A DNA stretch of 39,821 bases from a virus, in IMG/VR virus record IMGVR_UViG_3300010938_000648, positions 1-39,821 of that record. One strand, given 5' to 3'. Made by a program: the position numbers and the translations under genes. The notes beneath the pieces are model-generated. The model did no database searches. It worked only from the letters and a program-made list of their open reading frames with translations, and was not told the DNA's origin. The number at the start of each line of letters is the position of its first letter. The stretch's first letter is position 1. This document shows positions 22,588-31,978 of the stretch, one piece after another.

Positions 22588-23802
22588 TCACGGGGCAACC
22601 ATCGGCCAGACGTAACCACCGCTGAGCGCATTCAGGACCGTCGATAGAGTCTCCTCATCCGTCGTGTCAAGGCCGAGTTGCTGCAGATTGTAGAGCATCG
22701 TCATCGCATCGTTCAGCGTCGCCTCGCGCTGCTGGAACTGCGCGACCTGGTTCTGGAGATCGAACGCCTGCTGCTGGAGGTCGGCCTGCCGTTGCTGCGC
22801 CCAATCCTTCAGTTGAAGATTGCCCTGGCTCTCCGCGAGTTGTCCGAGCTGTTGCGTGTACGCGAGTTCGTTCTGAATCTTCTGCTGATCAAGTTCAGCA
22901 GCCATCGCCGCCTTCTTCGCGGAATACTGGCCCTCGATGGCAATGGCCAAAGCATCCCTGGCACCCGAAGAGAGAGCCCCTCGCGCCCCGAACGTTGCGA
23001 GCGCCTGGTTCAGGGCCTTGCCCTTCTCCTGATCGAGCAGGTCCAGCGTATTCTTCTTCTGCTCCTCGATGTTCTGATGCGCCTCCTGGATGGATTGCGG
23101 CAGATTGCCATAGACGGCGCTCTGGACCGATTGCGTATCCTGTCCTGGCGCATACTGCTGTTGATACTGGAAGGATTTGGTCTCGATGGCTTCCTTCGCC
23201 GATGGATTCACCCATGGCTCATTTCCGATGGTTTGTATCTGAAACGGATTGACCAGCGTATATCCAAGCGGGGCCTCTTGTGCGAAAAGGCCGCCCGGGT
23301 AATACGGCCCGCCCTGTTGTCCCTCACCCTGGAGCGCCGAGGTCTTTGTCTGCCAGAGCGGCGTTCGGAGGGCTGAGTTGATTTGCGGTCCAGCGATGCT
23401 CCCGCCGATCTGGTTCTGTGGGTTGGCGATCTGACTCGCGAGCCCCGCGAACGTGGATGTCTGCTGCCCAAGTTTCAGAGGCAGACTTTGCTGCTGCATC
23501 GTCGAGAGCCGTGGAATGGTGCGTGTCGGCTGAGGATACTGCTGCGAGGGTTGCTGCCACGTTCGTACCGGTGGAGATGACATCGCTGGCAGTCGCGATG
23601 CGCTCACGGCCGCTTGGCCTTGTGTCTGTCCCGGTGTCGGGAGCGTCCCCATCTTTGGAACGTTCGATGGCGGTGGATAGACGATTGGCGGCTTCTGCAT
23701 CGAGGGGCCAGGAATCTGCCCAGGGAGCACTTGCGCATTCGGTACCTGCGGTTGCGGCTTCTGGTACTTGATCGCCTGAGCGAGGTTGTAGAAGACCGCC
23801 AT
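22588..23802 (-). CDS. Gln/Pro-rich internal virion protein, 404 aa
   Basis: Residues 1-170 are Pro/Gln/Ser-rich and disordered; 200-380 form a Gln-rich coiled coil with heptad-like repeats and a GARGALSSGARDALAIA segment at about 272-288. That Gly/Ala segment in a coiled coil is reminiscent of T7-like gp14-type internal proteins and tape-measure-like factors. GGAGG lies 9 nt before ATG 23802. It is the first of three consecutive internal virion candidates. Confidence 0.75.
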   Translation of the reverse strand: MAVFYNLAQAIKYQKPQPQVPNAQVLPGQIPGPSMQKPPIVYPPPSNVPKMGTLPTPGQTQGQAAVSASRLPAMSSPPVRTWQQPSQQYPQPTRTIPRLSTMQQQSLPLKLGQQTSTFAGLASQIANPQNQIGGSIAGPQINSALRTPLWQTKTSALQGEGQQGGPYYPGGLFAQEAPLGYTLVNPFQIQTIGNEPWVNPSAKEAIETKSFQYQQQYAPGQDTQSVQSAVYGNLPQSIQEAHQNIEEQKKNTLDLLDQEKGKALNQALATFGARGALSSGARDALAIAIEGQYSAKKAAMAAELDQQKIQNELAYTQQLGQLAESQGNLQLKDWAQQRQADLQQQAFDLQNQVAQFQQREATLNDAMTMLYNLQQLGLDTTDEETLSTVLNALSGGYVWPMVAP

Positions 23803-23805
23803 GGC

Positions 23806-24363
23806 TCATGCCTCCGTGCTCGCGACGATGACCCCGGTGACCCAGAGATGCACGGTCGCCTTCTCCCATTGCGTCAGCGGGTTCGTGTCGGATGGCGCAA
23901 ACGTCACGTAGATGACGTGCGACGCCGGATTGAACTGATACGAACTCGCCGCCAGGTCAATCGCCTTTCGCTGCTCGTTTGTCGCCATGCTGAGGACGTA
24001 GGACCAGACCTCCGCGCCGCTGTTTTTGTCATGGCAGGAAACGGTCACGTATCGAGGACCGAAAGCCTGCGTATCCGTGTAGGCAAGGTCCGCGCGATGT
24101 CTGGATACGGCGAAACCGGTCATGGACGTGTTCTGAAGAGCCGTGATCGTTGGGAAGACGATCTGCGCGCGGAGTCCGGTTGTGTTCGCGGCCGTCGCCG
24201 CGAGGAAATCGGCGGTCGCTGGTACGCAGACCTGATTCGTCGCGATGTTGTCCCTATCGAGGGACCCATTGACTAGGTTGTGAATCTTGTTGAGCTCATC
24301 GTTGAAGAGCGTTGCGGTGATGTACTGTCCGGCTGTCACGTTGTCTCTCTGGATCAGAGGCAT
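23806..24363 (-). CDS. Probable fibre or tail-associated protein, 185 aa
   Basis: A beta-rich protein opening with RDNVTAGQYITATLFNDELN, then KIHNLVNGSLDRDNI, the type of N-terminal linker seen in phage fibres and baseplate-attached proteins. The C-terminal part has repeated strand-like stretches (HVIYVTFAP, VHLWVTGVIVAS). AAGGAGGTG precedes the start. It sits between the beta-helix protein and internal virion genes. A tail appendage role is inferred. Confidence 0.72.
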   Translation of the reverse strand: MPLIQRDNVTAGQYITATLFNDELNKIHNLVNGSLDRDNIATNQVCVPATADFLAATAANTTGLRAQIVFPTITALQNTSMTGFAVSRHRADLAYTDTQAFGPRYVTVSCHDKNSGAEVWSYVLSMATNEQRKAIDLAASSYQFNPASHVIYVTFAPSDTNPLTQWEKATVHLWVTGVIVASTEA

Positions 24364-24378
24364 CGGGCACCTCCTTCC

Positions 24379-24918
24379 TCAGGTCACTGTACCGAACGAA
24401 CCAGCGACCGTCAACTGGCCGGACCCGTAATGGATGTACGACTGCATATCACACCCGACGACCGCAGCCTTGCCACCATCGAGTACCCGGAACCCATCCG
24501 TCCCGCCGTCTCCAAGTAGCCCAAACGCACGCACGGACCCGGCTGACTTCACCAGCACGTAGCAGTCATCCGGCGTCGTCCCAGAGAAACGGATACCGCT
24601 CAGGATGACATCCGCCCCAGCCTCGATGTTCAGGGAGCAGTTGAAGAGATTGAGGTTACGGATGCTGGACGCGGCGTTGATGTGTTGGATGCTCTCGTAC
24701 GCGAAGATGATCTCCGCTCCGTTCCCTTCGATGAACGGCGCGTTGATCTCAATGGAAACCGGCTCAATGTAGTACACGCGCCCAGGCTTCAGCAGAACGA
24801 TATCACGACTCGCAAGCGCGAACAGCAACTCCGCCTCATCGGCGACCTGGTAGTTTCCGCGTCGCAACAACGAGGCGAGCGTCGCGCGAGGACGTACTGC
24901 CGAACGAGCGGGCATCAT
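24379..24918 (-). CDS. Parallel beta-helix protein, tail-spike-like
   Basis: A 179-aa protein whose body repeats a hydrophobic/small-residue rung pattern with Asn and Gly turns (INAPFIEGNGAEIIF, IRNLNLFNCSLNI, DVILSGIRFSG), typical of right-handed beta-helix phage spikes and pectate-lyase-like folds. It is much shorter than full spikes, so it may be a spike domain or part of a multi-protein receptor-binding tip. No catalytic acidic pair is obvious. GGAGG lies before tandem ATGs at 24918 and 24915; the second is better spaced, the first overlaps the upstream stop. Confidence 0.75.
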   Translation of the reverse strand: MMPARSAVRPRATLASLLRRGNYQVADEAELLFALASRDIVLLKPGRVYYIEPVSIEINAPFIEGNGAEIIFAYESIQHINAASSIRNLNLFNCSLNIEAGADVILSGIRFSGTTPDDCYVLVKSAGSVRAFGLLGDGGTDGFRVLDGGKAAVVGCDMQSYIHYGSGQLTVAGSFGTVT

Positions 24919-26591
24919 TCGCCTCCATCGAAGAACAGGTCGGCGCCAAGGAAGCCAATGTTGTCGCCGATGATACCGACGAACATGAATCCAGGACCGT
25001 TATCCTGCTTCAGATGAAGCCCCACATCAACAGAGAACGCGGTTGGGATGCGCATCCCATATCGCGCGTTCAGATCACGCTGACCGCTGTCCGGTTGAAA
25101 TTTCGCCAGATCGAAGAATGCGTGACCTGGCACGTATTCATCGAGACCCGATTGTTGCAAACGGCTCCATATCTGATGGGAAGGTAGTTCGATATTGAAG
25201 TGGTGGTCTTCTGGGGCAAAGCAGGAATCGTCTTCGGCCGTACGCATGAGGTCGTGTAGATGGCCGAACTCCAGCCAAAGTGAATCTGGGGCCGAAGACA
25301 GATAGACCGTGGCCTTACGCAGAAAGGCGCTGGTCGGTGGCAGAGCGAAGGCGATGTATCCGGTTGCTGTGACCTTCCGCGTCTTCAGGAGGTTCAGGCC
25401 ACCTAATCCACCCACGATGACCTCGTCTTCCGTACCGATACCCATCCTCGAAACAGGAAAAGCGGTGGTCCAGTCGCCTCCTTCAGACGCGAGAGATGCG
25501 TATCCATCATCGAGATTCACAGCAATATCAAAGCCATGCGGCACGTGCAACAGGTATCCGCTCCCGTTGCCGATCACCGTGCCAACGGTTTCTGCGAGAT
25601 CGCTGTAGGGATTCTGGATGCGTCGTTCATCGAAACCGGTCCAGAACTGATTCAGATCAACGGCGCGCTCAAGTTGACCGTTCATGCGGTAGCGCCAGAT
25701 AATGCCCTGTCCGAGCCAGAAGACGGAATCTCCGATGGAAACCGCTGAACGTGGCGCAACACATGACGCCCATTCGCTGATCGTTGATGTGATAGCCTCC
25801 GCTGGGTCCTGCCCCTCCAATTTGTAGGTGCCAGCGCTCGTCAGAACCAGGAGGCCGTCCACGACGGGGACAACGGCCTGAATCGCTCCACCATAGGTTC
25901 CGACCGCGGTCCACATCGAGGACCATTGCACGGAGAACGGCTGAAACGGATCGCTCCAGAGCAGGTCCGATTGACTGAGGCGCATCAACGCTGGCTCGAT
26001 CAGGCGTTCAGAATCGCCGTACTGCTTCTGGACATCGGTCGGTTCGAGTGATAGTCGCACATCGGAAGCCTCGCGCAACCAGTAGATGTATCTCCCGTTG
26101 AAGTAGCAAGCCCCAAGCGTCGGGAGAGATTCTTGATCGATGTATGGGGTCTGTCCAGCCTCGAGACCAGGGCTGAATGTCTGCTTGGTCACCGCAAGCG
26201 TGTAGAGGTCAACCTGATAGATACGCGACAGACCAAGCACGAACAACGTATCCGAGTTTTGGATGAAGCACGCCGGAAATCGCGGAACTCCCTCTCCGAA
26301 GAGTTCGGTCATGTCGTATTCGCAGGCCCTGCCGGTTTCATCGGAGACGGTCATCAGGAGGCGGCGATTCGTGCTGTTCGCTGTGAGCGTGACCCATACG
26401 GAGCCCGTCGGGCGTCCGGCGACGTATAGACCCTTCTCTGCCTTTCTGGTCTGATCCAGGATTCTCGCACCGACGGCAACATATGGCACGCCGTTCCGCC
26501 AGATAACGTTCGACGTGCCGATCACGCCGCCATTGATCGCGTTCTGCGGGTTCTGCTTGCTGAACGGTGGTCTGATCTGTACGGCTGGCAT
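24915..26591 (-). CDS. Tail nozzle/DNA stabilisation protein (T7 gp12 or P22 gp10-like)
   Basis: A 558-aa beta-rich protein with repeated propeller-like strands (VPYVAVGARI, TLFVLGLSRIYQVDL, YFNGRYIYWLR, GLLVLTSAGTYKLEG, SVFWLGQGIIWRY). The opening PAVQIRPPFSKQNPQNAING, with asparagines near a planned initial strand, is common to tail tubular B/nozzle proteins. It follows the adaptor gene, exactly as gp12 follows gp11. It should form the hexameric tube below the adaptor that keeps DNA in the head. GGAG is spaced 8 nt before ATG 26591. Confidence 0.82.
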   Translation of the reverse strand: MPAVQIRPPFSKQNPQNAINGGVIGTSNVIWRNGVPYVAVGARILDQTRKAEKGLYVAGRPTGSVWVTLTANSTNRRLLMTVSDETGRACEYDMTELFGEGVPRFPACFIQNSDTLFVLGLSRIYQVDLYTLAVTKQTFSPGLEAGQTPYIDQESLPTLGACYFNGRYIYWLREASDVRLSLEPTDVQKQYGDSERLIEPALMRLSQSDLLWSDPFQPFSVQWSSMWTAVGTYGGAIQAVVPVVDGLLVLTSAGTYKLEGQDPAEAITSTISEWASCVAPRSAVSIGDSVFWLGQGIIWRYRMNGQLERAVDLNQFWTGFDERRIQNPYSDLAETVGTVIGNGSGYLLHVPHGFDIAVNLDDGYASLASEGGDWTTAFPVSRMGIGTEDEVIVGGLGGLNLLKTRKVTATGYIAFALPPTSAFLRKATVYLSSAPDSLWLEFGHLHDLMRTAEDDSCFAPEDHHFNIELPSHQIWSRLQQSGLDEYVPGHAFFDLAKFQPDSGQRDLNARYGMRIPTAFSVDVGLHLKQDNGPGFMFVGIIGDNIGFLGADLFFDGGE

Positions 26592-26605
26592 CGCACGAAC
26601 TCCAT

Positions 26606-27295
26606 CTACGGCGTATCCTTCCAGACCACCGATGGCACTGGTTCATTGGCTGCAATCTGGCCACGACCGACATCGAGCAATTGTTGGATAGCCTCCTGGT
26701 AGAGCGCCTGCATCGCCTGGAACTCCCCGCCGCGCACAACAACGAGATCGCGGGCTGCGGCGAGAACAGCCGCGCGTGCCGCGTGATCCTTGATCGCTGA
26801 GCCGTAGTCCGCGAAGATTTCGTCGCTCGCGTTCTGTGGGAGGGTTGCCAAGATGCGCGCGATGCCAACCCGCAATGCGGTTGCTGTTGTGGGCGGTGGA
26901 TACAGGTAGAGATTGCCGGCCGCGTGCTTCCATCGAACCGTCGAATACGTGTCCCCCCGGAAGTCCTTCGAGTAGATACCCGCGAGGTCGCGCTCGTCAG
27001 CCGGTGCGTAGGTTTCGAGCGTCGTCAGGGTATCATCCGATGCGAGTCCAACATGAACGATGATCGCCCCGCCAGTCGGAAAACCTGGCAGTTGCGTCAG
27101 GTCGTATGACTGCGTGTTGGCCGGATAGGTGAAGGCGAACCACGAGACCGCTCGGCCGCAGAGACCAAAGGCCATCTGTGTGGCAACGCTGCGTATCGCC
27201 TCGGATAGAAATGCCTTGACGAGACCGTCAACGGCCGTGAACTCGGTTGCGTTCGCATATCTGCGGACCTGGTTCATGGCCTCGGTCAGGGTCAT
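26606..27295 (-). CDS. Head-tail adaptor (tail tubular protein A-like)
   Basis: A 229-aa protein with an N-terminal helical part (MTLTEAMNQVRRYANA...), then beta strands (YDLTQLPGFPTGGAIIVHVG) and later WKHAAGNLYLYPPPTTATAL, a strand-turn-strand with LYLYPPP that recurs in podovirus gp11-type adaptors. A C-terminal helix closes it. It is coupled by ATGA to the upstream 170-aa gene and sits between capsid and nozzle genes. It should bind the portal as a dodecamer. Confidence 0.82.
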   Translation of the reverse strand: MTLTEAMNQVRRYANATEFTAVDGLVKAFLSEAIRSVATQMAFGLCGRAVSWFAFTYPANTQSYDLTQLPGFPTGGAIIVHVGLASDDTLTTLETYAPADERDLAGIYSKDFRGDTYSTVRWKHAAGNLYLYPPPTTATALRVGIARILATLPQNASDEIFADYGSAIKDHAARAAVLAAARDLVVVRGGEFQAMQALYQEAIQQLLDVGRGQIAANEPVPSVVWKDTP

Positions 27296-27804
27296 GTGTG
27301 GTCCTCGCTTGTTCTCAGGGAGAACGCGGCATCACCCAGCCGCCGTAGTTCCATTCGGTATTCCTCGCACCGCTGTTTGATGGTCAGGTCGTCCTCGAAT
27401 CGCGCCAGGTCCGCGAAGTATTCCTCGAAGCCAGGCATGAACCTGCGCGTCAGGTCTTTGAGCCGCCTGTCTGTTTCTTTCTCTTGCTCCTCTGGATCGA
27501 ACTCTCTCGGTTTCTTGTGGGTCCGCCAGAGGTCGCGACGCCTGATCTCTTCGAGCAGCGCATGCTCCGGGATATCTCGCGGAACACTGAATAGCGGCAC
27601 CATTAGACCGTCCGGATTCGGGCCGCCGCGATTCCCGATTCGCACGACAACTTGATATCTCGGCGATCCAGCAATCGCCACGATATCAAGAGCTTTGTCG
27701 TGCCTCTGGATGGCCTTGCGGAGATGCTCGGGATCATAGAGGAGGGAGCGGCGTTCGCGAATCTCGCGATCGACCTTCGCGAAGAACGTCCACGCCGCTC
27801 CCAT
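27292..27804 (-). CDS. Unknown 170-aa protein between capsid and adaptor
   Basis: A highly charged protein with an RIGNRGGPNPDGLMVPLF stretch near 75-92 and a Glu/Arg-rich C-terminal half likely to be helical. It has no recognised domain. GGGGAGGCGAGAGG precedes ATG 27804. The slot between the capsid and adaptor genes often holds head-completion or minor capsid proteins, so a head role is possible. Confidence 0.72.
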   Translation of the reverse strand: MGAAWTFFAKVDREIRERRSLLYDPEHLRKAIQRHDKALDIVAIAGSPRYQVVVRIGNRGGPNPDGLMVPLFSVPRDIPEHALLEEIRRRDLWRTHKKPREFDPEEQEKETDRRLKDLTRRFMPGFEEYFADLARFEDDLTIKQRCEEYRMELRRLGDAAFSLRTSEDHT

Positions 27805-27825
27805 CCTCTCGCCTCCCCAGACGCA

Positions 27826-29088
27826 TCAGAAGTCGAGGTCCTGGCGCAGCAAGAAGTGATTCCGCAGACGGGTTCCGACGTTCCGGAGTTCCGCCCAGAC
27901 GAAGACGAACGAGGTCTTGTTCGTGACCCACTTGAGTTCGCCCCCGTCATCACGGAGCCAGTCCCCCTCGTCCAGCACGAACTTCATGAGGTCCTTGGCC
28001 GGGAACGCCAGGGCGCATTTCTTCGGAAACAGCGGATCGAACCAGATGGTCGCCGTGTTCCCGAGCAGGTCCCAGGAGACCTTCGACATGCCGCCCTTGA
28101 ACTCGCCCGGCTGATACCGGATGTAGTCGGCGAACATGTTGTAGAAGGCGGCCTTCGCGTTCGTGTGGAACAGGATCGTGTCCGGCTTGAATCCGTGAAC
28201 CTCTGGTTCCGTGAACAGGTCGTTCATGATATCCCCGTCCAGCGGTTCCGGATTGCCGGGTATCCCGCTGGTCAGCCTGAGCGGTGCCCACTGCGGGACG
28301 GTCGCCGGATCGATCCCCTCGTAGGCGACGGATCCATTCAGCAGGTCTGCGAAGCCGTTCATGGCGTTCCCGTAGTCGGCCACGTACCCTTTCGTCGCGT
28401 CGTATTCGCCGAACAGGATGCCGTATCCCGCCACTGCACCAGGGGACGCATCCAGCGTGATCGCGGTATCCGAGACACCGACGATGGTGAAGTGCTTCTG
28501 CGATGGAGCAGCCGGATAGTAGTCCGTGCCGTCGTGGAACACGATCTTGTCGCCGATGCGGAAGATGTGGCCCGCCGGCACCGTGTGGTTTCCTGCTCCA
28601 TCGCGGAGACCGTAGGCCGAGAAGACCGGGACCACCGCACCCGTCGGCGTTCCGGCATATGCCTGGATTCCAGAGCTGCCGGTGAAGTACGCCTTGAGAC
28701 GCCGTTCACGGATGCGCTTGACGAGTGTCTCCCGCTCCAGTTCCAGGGCCGCCCGGAACGCCCGCGGCTGTCCCATCGACATCTTCATGATGGCGTACTC
28801 GATGGAGCCCGTCGCGGTCAGTTGCCGGACCGTGACCTCGCCGTTCACCAGGTCGAACCCGTCTGCCGTGCGGATGTACCCGCTGTACGGCTGGAAGGTC
28901 ACGGAGTTCGGCCAACGGGTCAGGCAAGCGAACACCCATTTCTGGGAACCGACGTCGCCCTGCGGAGCCTGGTCGAACTTCGGGAAGAGTTTCTCGAGGT
29001 CGAAGAACTCGTTGACGAGAGACTGCATCCGATCCTTGTCGTAGGTGATCTTCAGCAGCTTCGTGCCAAGACTTCCGTAGTCAGCCAT
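27826..29088 (-). CDS. Major capsid protein
   Basis: A 420-aa protein in the HK97-type capsid position directly after the scaffold. It shows the N-terminal helical region (LVNEFFDLEKLFPKFD), a long E-loop/P-domain region (AFRAALELERETLVKRIRER) and, from about 160 to 260, an inserted beta-rich stretch with TPTGAVVPVFSAYGLRDGAG. The C-terminal HTNAKAAFYNMFADYIRY and final WVTNKTSFVFVWAELRN are in keeping with P- and A-domain elements. GAGGAGGAATCAGCG precedes ATG 29088. Identification rests on operon order, length and composition. Confidence 0.85.
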   Translation of the reverse strand: MADYGSLGTKLLKITYDKDRMQSLVNEFFDLEKLFPKFDQAPQGDVGSQKWVFACLTRWPNSVTFQPYSGYIRTADGFDLVNGEVTVRQLTATGSIEYAIMKMSMGQPRAFRAALELERETLVKRIRERRLKAYFTGSSGIQAYAGTPTGAVVPVFSAYGLRDGAGNHTVPAGHIFRIGDKIVFHDGTDYYPAAPSQKHFTIVGVSDTAITLDASPGAVAGYGILFGEYDATKGYVADYGNAMNGFADLLNGSVAYEGIDPATVPQWAPLRLTSGIPGNPEPLDGDIMNDLFTEPEVHGFKPDTILFHTNAKAAFYNMFADYIRYQPGEFKGGMSKVSWDLLGNTATIWFDPLFPKKCALAFPAKDLMKFVLDEGDWLRDDGGELKWVTNKTSFVFVWAELRNVGTRLRNHFLLRQDLDF

Positions 29089-29101
29089 CGCTGATTCCTC
29101 C

Positions 29102-29860
29102 TCATGTCATGAGACGCAGCTCTTCGAGCTGGCGCACGATGTCATCCGCCTCCTCGTCGAGCTTCTTGATCCTGTCGGGTTCGGGAATGGCCTGCGTGCT
29201 TGGGGCGCTCCTGGGAGGACGCGCCTGTGGGGCTTTCGCCTTGGCCGCCTTCTCGACGAACCCAGCGAGTGCCTTGTCGAAGTCATCCAGGTATTCTTTG
29301 AATGGCCGATATCGTCCTGAGCGCTGATGATCTTCCATCGCCCGTTTCTGGACGTATTCGGCCGCGAGCTGCTTGATCTGCTCGTTGTCCTGCCAGGCGC
29401 GTTCCCGCGCTGCCGCCGTGAACTCCCCTTCCAGTTGGGCCGCGACCCGCTCTGTCTCGATCTCCGCGAGCCGTTTCGCGGTCGTCTCGTGGGTTTCCTG
29501 AAGGGCTCGCAGCTGTTGTCGCAGTTCCTCGATGGGGTTTGTTACCTGCGGGCGCATGGCACCAGCCGTCTGCTGTTGCGCTGCTCCGCGCAGGTAATCG
29601 AGCACGGAGCGACCATCGGGGAGTTTCCTCTGCGCGAGTTCCTGTTCAAGATGCGCGATCAGTGTCCGCGTGTACTGCTGGAAGGCTTCGTGCTTGCCGG
29701 AGCGGAAGGCTTCGAGTTCGCGCAGGTCCTCTTCGCTGAAGCGCGGCGTCTGCGGCTGATTCTGCCGTTGCGCGGCACCACCCGCATCTTGCGGCGTTGC
29801 ACCGGCAACATCTCCAGCATCGGTCTGTCCGGTCGTGTCGTTCGTCAGATCGTCTGGCAT
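29102..29860 (-). CDS. Scaffolding protein
   Basis: A 252-aa acidic, Gln/Glu/Ala-rich, almost wholly helical protein with low-complexity N-terminus, a long coiled coil (about 55-180) and a basic Pro-rich stretch near 205-225. These are standard features of podovirus scaffolds, which bind the capsid protein during head assembly and leave before DNA fills it. AGGAGGAGTC precedes ATG 29860. It lies between portal and capsid genes, as gp9 in T7. Confidence 0.87.
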   Translation of the reverse strand: MPDDLTNDTTGQTDAGDVAGATPQDAGGAAQRQNQPQTPRFSEEDLRELEAFRSGKHEAFQQYTRTLIAHLEQELAQRKLPDGRSVLDYLRGAAQQQTAGAMRPQVTNPIEELRQQLRALQETHETTAKRLAEIETERVAAQLEGEFTAAARERAWQDNEQIKQLAAEYVQKRAMEDHQRSGRYRPFKEYLDDFDKALAGFVEKAAKAKAPQARPPRSAPSTQAIPEPDRIKKLDEEADDIVRQLEELRLMT

Positions 29861-29868
29861 GACTCCTC

Positions 29869-31791
29869 CTACTGCGGCACTCCCAAGTTCAGGTTCTCCG
29901 CGAAGTCCACCCCGCCCAATCGCGGCGGCACACCCGCGGACAATTCCGGTGGCAGCCCCTGCGTGTCGGGCACCCCACCGGCAATCGGCTGTTGCATCTG
30001 GCCAGCTTCTTGTCCGGCCTGTTGCTGTTGAGCCTGCGCATCTTGCGCCTCGGCCCGTGCCTTGAGGTCATTATACAGCGCCACGAGATTTTGCAAGACG
30101 AGCTGATCAAGTGTTCCGGCTCTGTTGCTCTTCAGGTAGTCGCCGAGTTCCTTCATGGCGATCTTGGGATCGATGATGTCAATCGTCGGTTCTACCGGAA
30201 GTCCGGCGGTCACGTTCCTGATCTGTCGCCGCACCCATGTTCTGTCGCCAAGGCTCTCGTCGGCCCTTCGATATTCCGCCCCGAGGTCCGCCGCGAGCTG
30301 AAGGAATCTCTCCTTCGTGATGATCTGGAGCTGCACGAGTTCCTTCAGCTCGTTGATCTTGGCCTGCTTCGAGATCGCGAGGACCTCGGTCGGGGACAGA
30401 TGCAACCTACGGGGACCAGAGACAGCATCGGACCTGACGAGAATCGTTGGTTCGTCTGGAGCAATGGTCGTCGCCAGCTCCTTCGGCCCGTATTTCAGCC
30501 AAAGCTCAATCAACTGATCGCCAACGACGCAAAGGGCGTTCGCGAGTCGTTCTGCTGGCGCGTAGTATTGGCGCGACACCTGTTCGAGCATCAGAGAATA
30601 CGTACGTCCGGAGACGCGAGAGAACGGCGCGTTTCCGAAGATGACGCCCTGAAGGCCGACGATCAACTCGAACTGTTTGACGAGGTTGTCAACAAAGTTG
30701 ATCGCCCACTGCGGCATGGCAGGAATCTGTGTGATCACGGGCGGCGGGAGACCAGCCTTCGCATCGTACTCGTTGCGCGCGGCTGGCGCGTAGGATGGCG
30801 GACGCTGCATCGTGCCCTTTGGGGCCATTACCGCCGGAGCGTTGATGCGGCTGGCGTTATCGAGGATGTCGCTCAGCAGCCTGTTCAGTTCCACCTGGAC
30901 GGGAATCGCCTGGATGAATGGTGTCATTCCCCATTGGGAACCCGGTCGCGTGTAGAGTTTCAGGTGAACGACCGGCAACTTCGTGCTCGGCCATTCCTCG
31001 ATGGAGAGCAGTTTCGTCTTCGTCGCATGGACCAGAAGGCCCTGTGGATATTCCTCGCAGGGTATCTCCCAGTAATGATAGAGCAGGATGCCATTGCGTT
31101 CGCTTTGCGCGCTTTCGCTCTCGTCTCTGAATGGCACATCGCCCATCGTCGCGTCTGGTTGGAGGTCTTTCGCGGCGTCTCCATATCGCGCGACGAGTTC
31201 GTCCTTTGGGATCACCGAGAGTAGATAGGCCCATCGCGATTCTTCGAGGGGTACGAGCGTATCGTAGCCGCCATGAAACGGAGAGAAGGCCACGATCTTC
31301 GGAAGGCCATATTTCCGTTGTGCTCCAGTTTCTGGGTCCAGGTAGTATTCTTCACCAAGGGCTTCGTCCCACATCGAGACCAGGAAGGCGTTTCCTGTCA
31401 GGACCATCCAGAGGACCGCTTCCTCCGCGGCATTGCGGATGTTGGCCTCCCTTGTCATCCAGATGTAGTTCATCAAGGCGTTCAGCGCGTTGACCCGCTC
31501 GAGCGTCTCTGGTTCGTCGTTCTCAGGGATGACCTCTGGCTGAATGGTCCCTGTCGTCAACATCGAAACCGCGCCATTGGCATATGCCTGGTAGATGTTC
31601 AGGACCGCTCGGCTCGCCGTCACATCTGTACGCGAGTGCATGATCGAGATCGCATCCCTGATGATCGCCCACTGTTTGCCGGTGTAGATGGCGACGCTCT
31701 GCCTCCATTCGTCCTTCAGACGGGCCTTCGTCCTCTCGCAGCGCTGGGCGCGAGAGACGACGCGCTCAAGGATTTGCGCTTCCAGTTCCAA
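29869..31791 (-). CDS. Portal protein
   Basis: A 640-aa protein forming the dodecameric DNA gate. Podovirus portal traits: SVAIYTGKQWAIIRD near the N-terminus, LTTGTIQPEVIPEND, WMVLTGNAFLVSMWDE, and a long helical stem/crown toward the C-terminus ending in a Gln-rich tail. The start needs care: codons upstream in this frame are Arg/Ser-rich and overlap another gene. I chose TTG 31791, which has GGAG 7 nt upstream and gives a natural N-terminus (LELEAQILERVV). This overlaps the preceding gene by 26 bp. No ATG or GTG fits better. Confidence 0.88.
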   Translation of the reverse strand: MELEAQILERVVSRAQRCERTKARLKDEWRQSVAIYTGKQWAIIRDAISIMHSRTDVTASRAVLNIYQAYANGAVSMLTTGTIQPEVIPENDEPETLERVNALNALMNYIWMTREANIRNAAEEAVLWMVLTGNAFLVSMWDEALGEEYYLDPETGAQRKYGLPKIVAFSPFHGGYDTLVPLEESRWAYLLSVIPKDELVARYGDAAKDLQPDATMGDVPFRDESESAQSERNGILLYHYWEIPCEEYPQGLLVHATKTKLLSIEEWPSTKLPVVHLKLYTRPGSQWGMTPFIQAIPVQVELNRLLSDILDNASRINAPAVMAPKGTMQRPPSYAPAARNEYDAKAGLPPPVITQIPAMPQWAINFVDNLVKQFELIVGLQGVIFGNAPFSRVSGRTYSLMLEQVSRQYYAPAERLANALCVVGDQLIELWLKYGPKELATTIAPDEPTILVRSDAVSGPRRLHLSPTEVLAISKQAKINELKELVQLQIITKERFLQLAADLGAEYRRADESLGDRTWVRRQIRNVTAGLPVEPTIDIIDPKIAMKELGDYLKSNRAGTLDQLVLQNLVALYNDLKARAEAQDAQAQQQQAGQEAGQMQQPIAGGVPDTQGLPPELSAGVPPRLGGVDFAENLNLGVPQ

Positions 31792-31978
31792 GGATTTGCT
31801 CCAGCATCTCCTGGATGCGTTTGCGCCGCAGCAACTGCGGGTCCAGCGTCTGGCCCTGGGTTTGCGCCGGCTGCTGCCGCCAGTAGTCCTGGGCGTTGAA
31901 GCCGGGTTCCTTGACACTGGCGATCTGAGATGCCAGCGGTCCGAACGTGCTATCCTTCGCGCCAGGGTAGTAGTACAT
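31766..31978 (-). CDS. Small virion-associated protein, 70 aa
   Basis: Starts MYYYPGAKDSTFGPLASQIA and ends in a basic-helical segment (LRRKRIQEMLEQIL). The start overlaps the upstream stop (TGATG) and is preceded by GGAGG. The short tyrosine-rich opening and Gln-rich centre resemble small head proteins encoded ahead of portals in podoviruses. Function unknown. Confidence 0.75.
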   Translation of the reverse strand: MYYYPGAKDSTFGPLASQIASVKEPGFNAQDYWRQQPAQTQGQTLDPQLLRRKRIQEMLEQILGTGSANP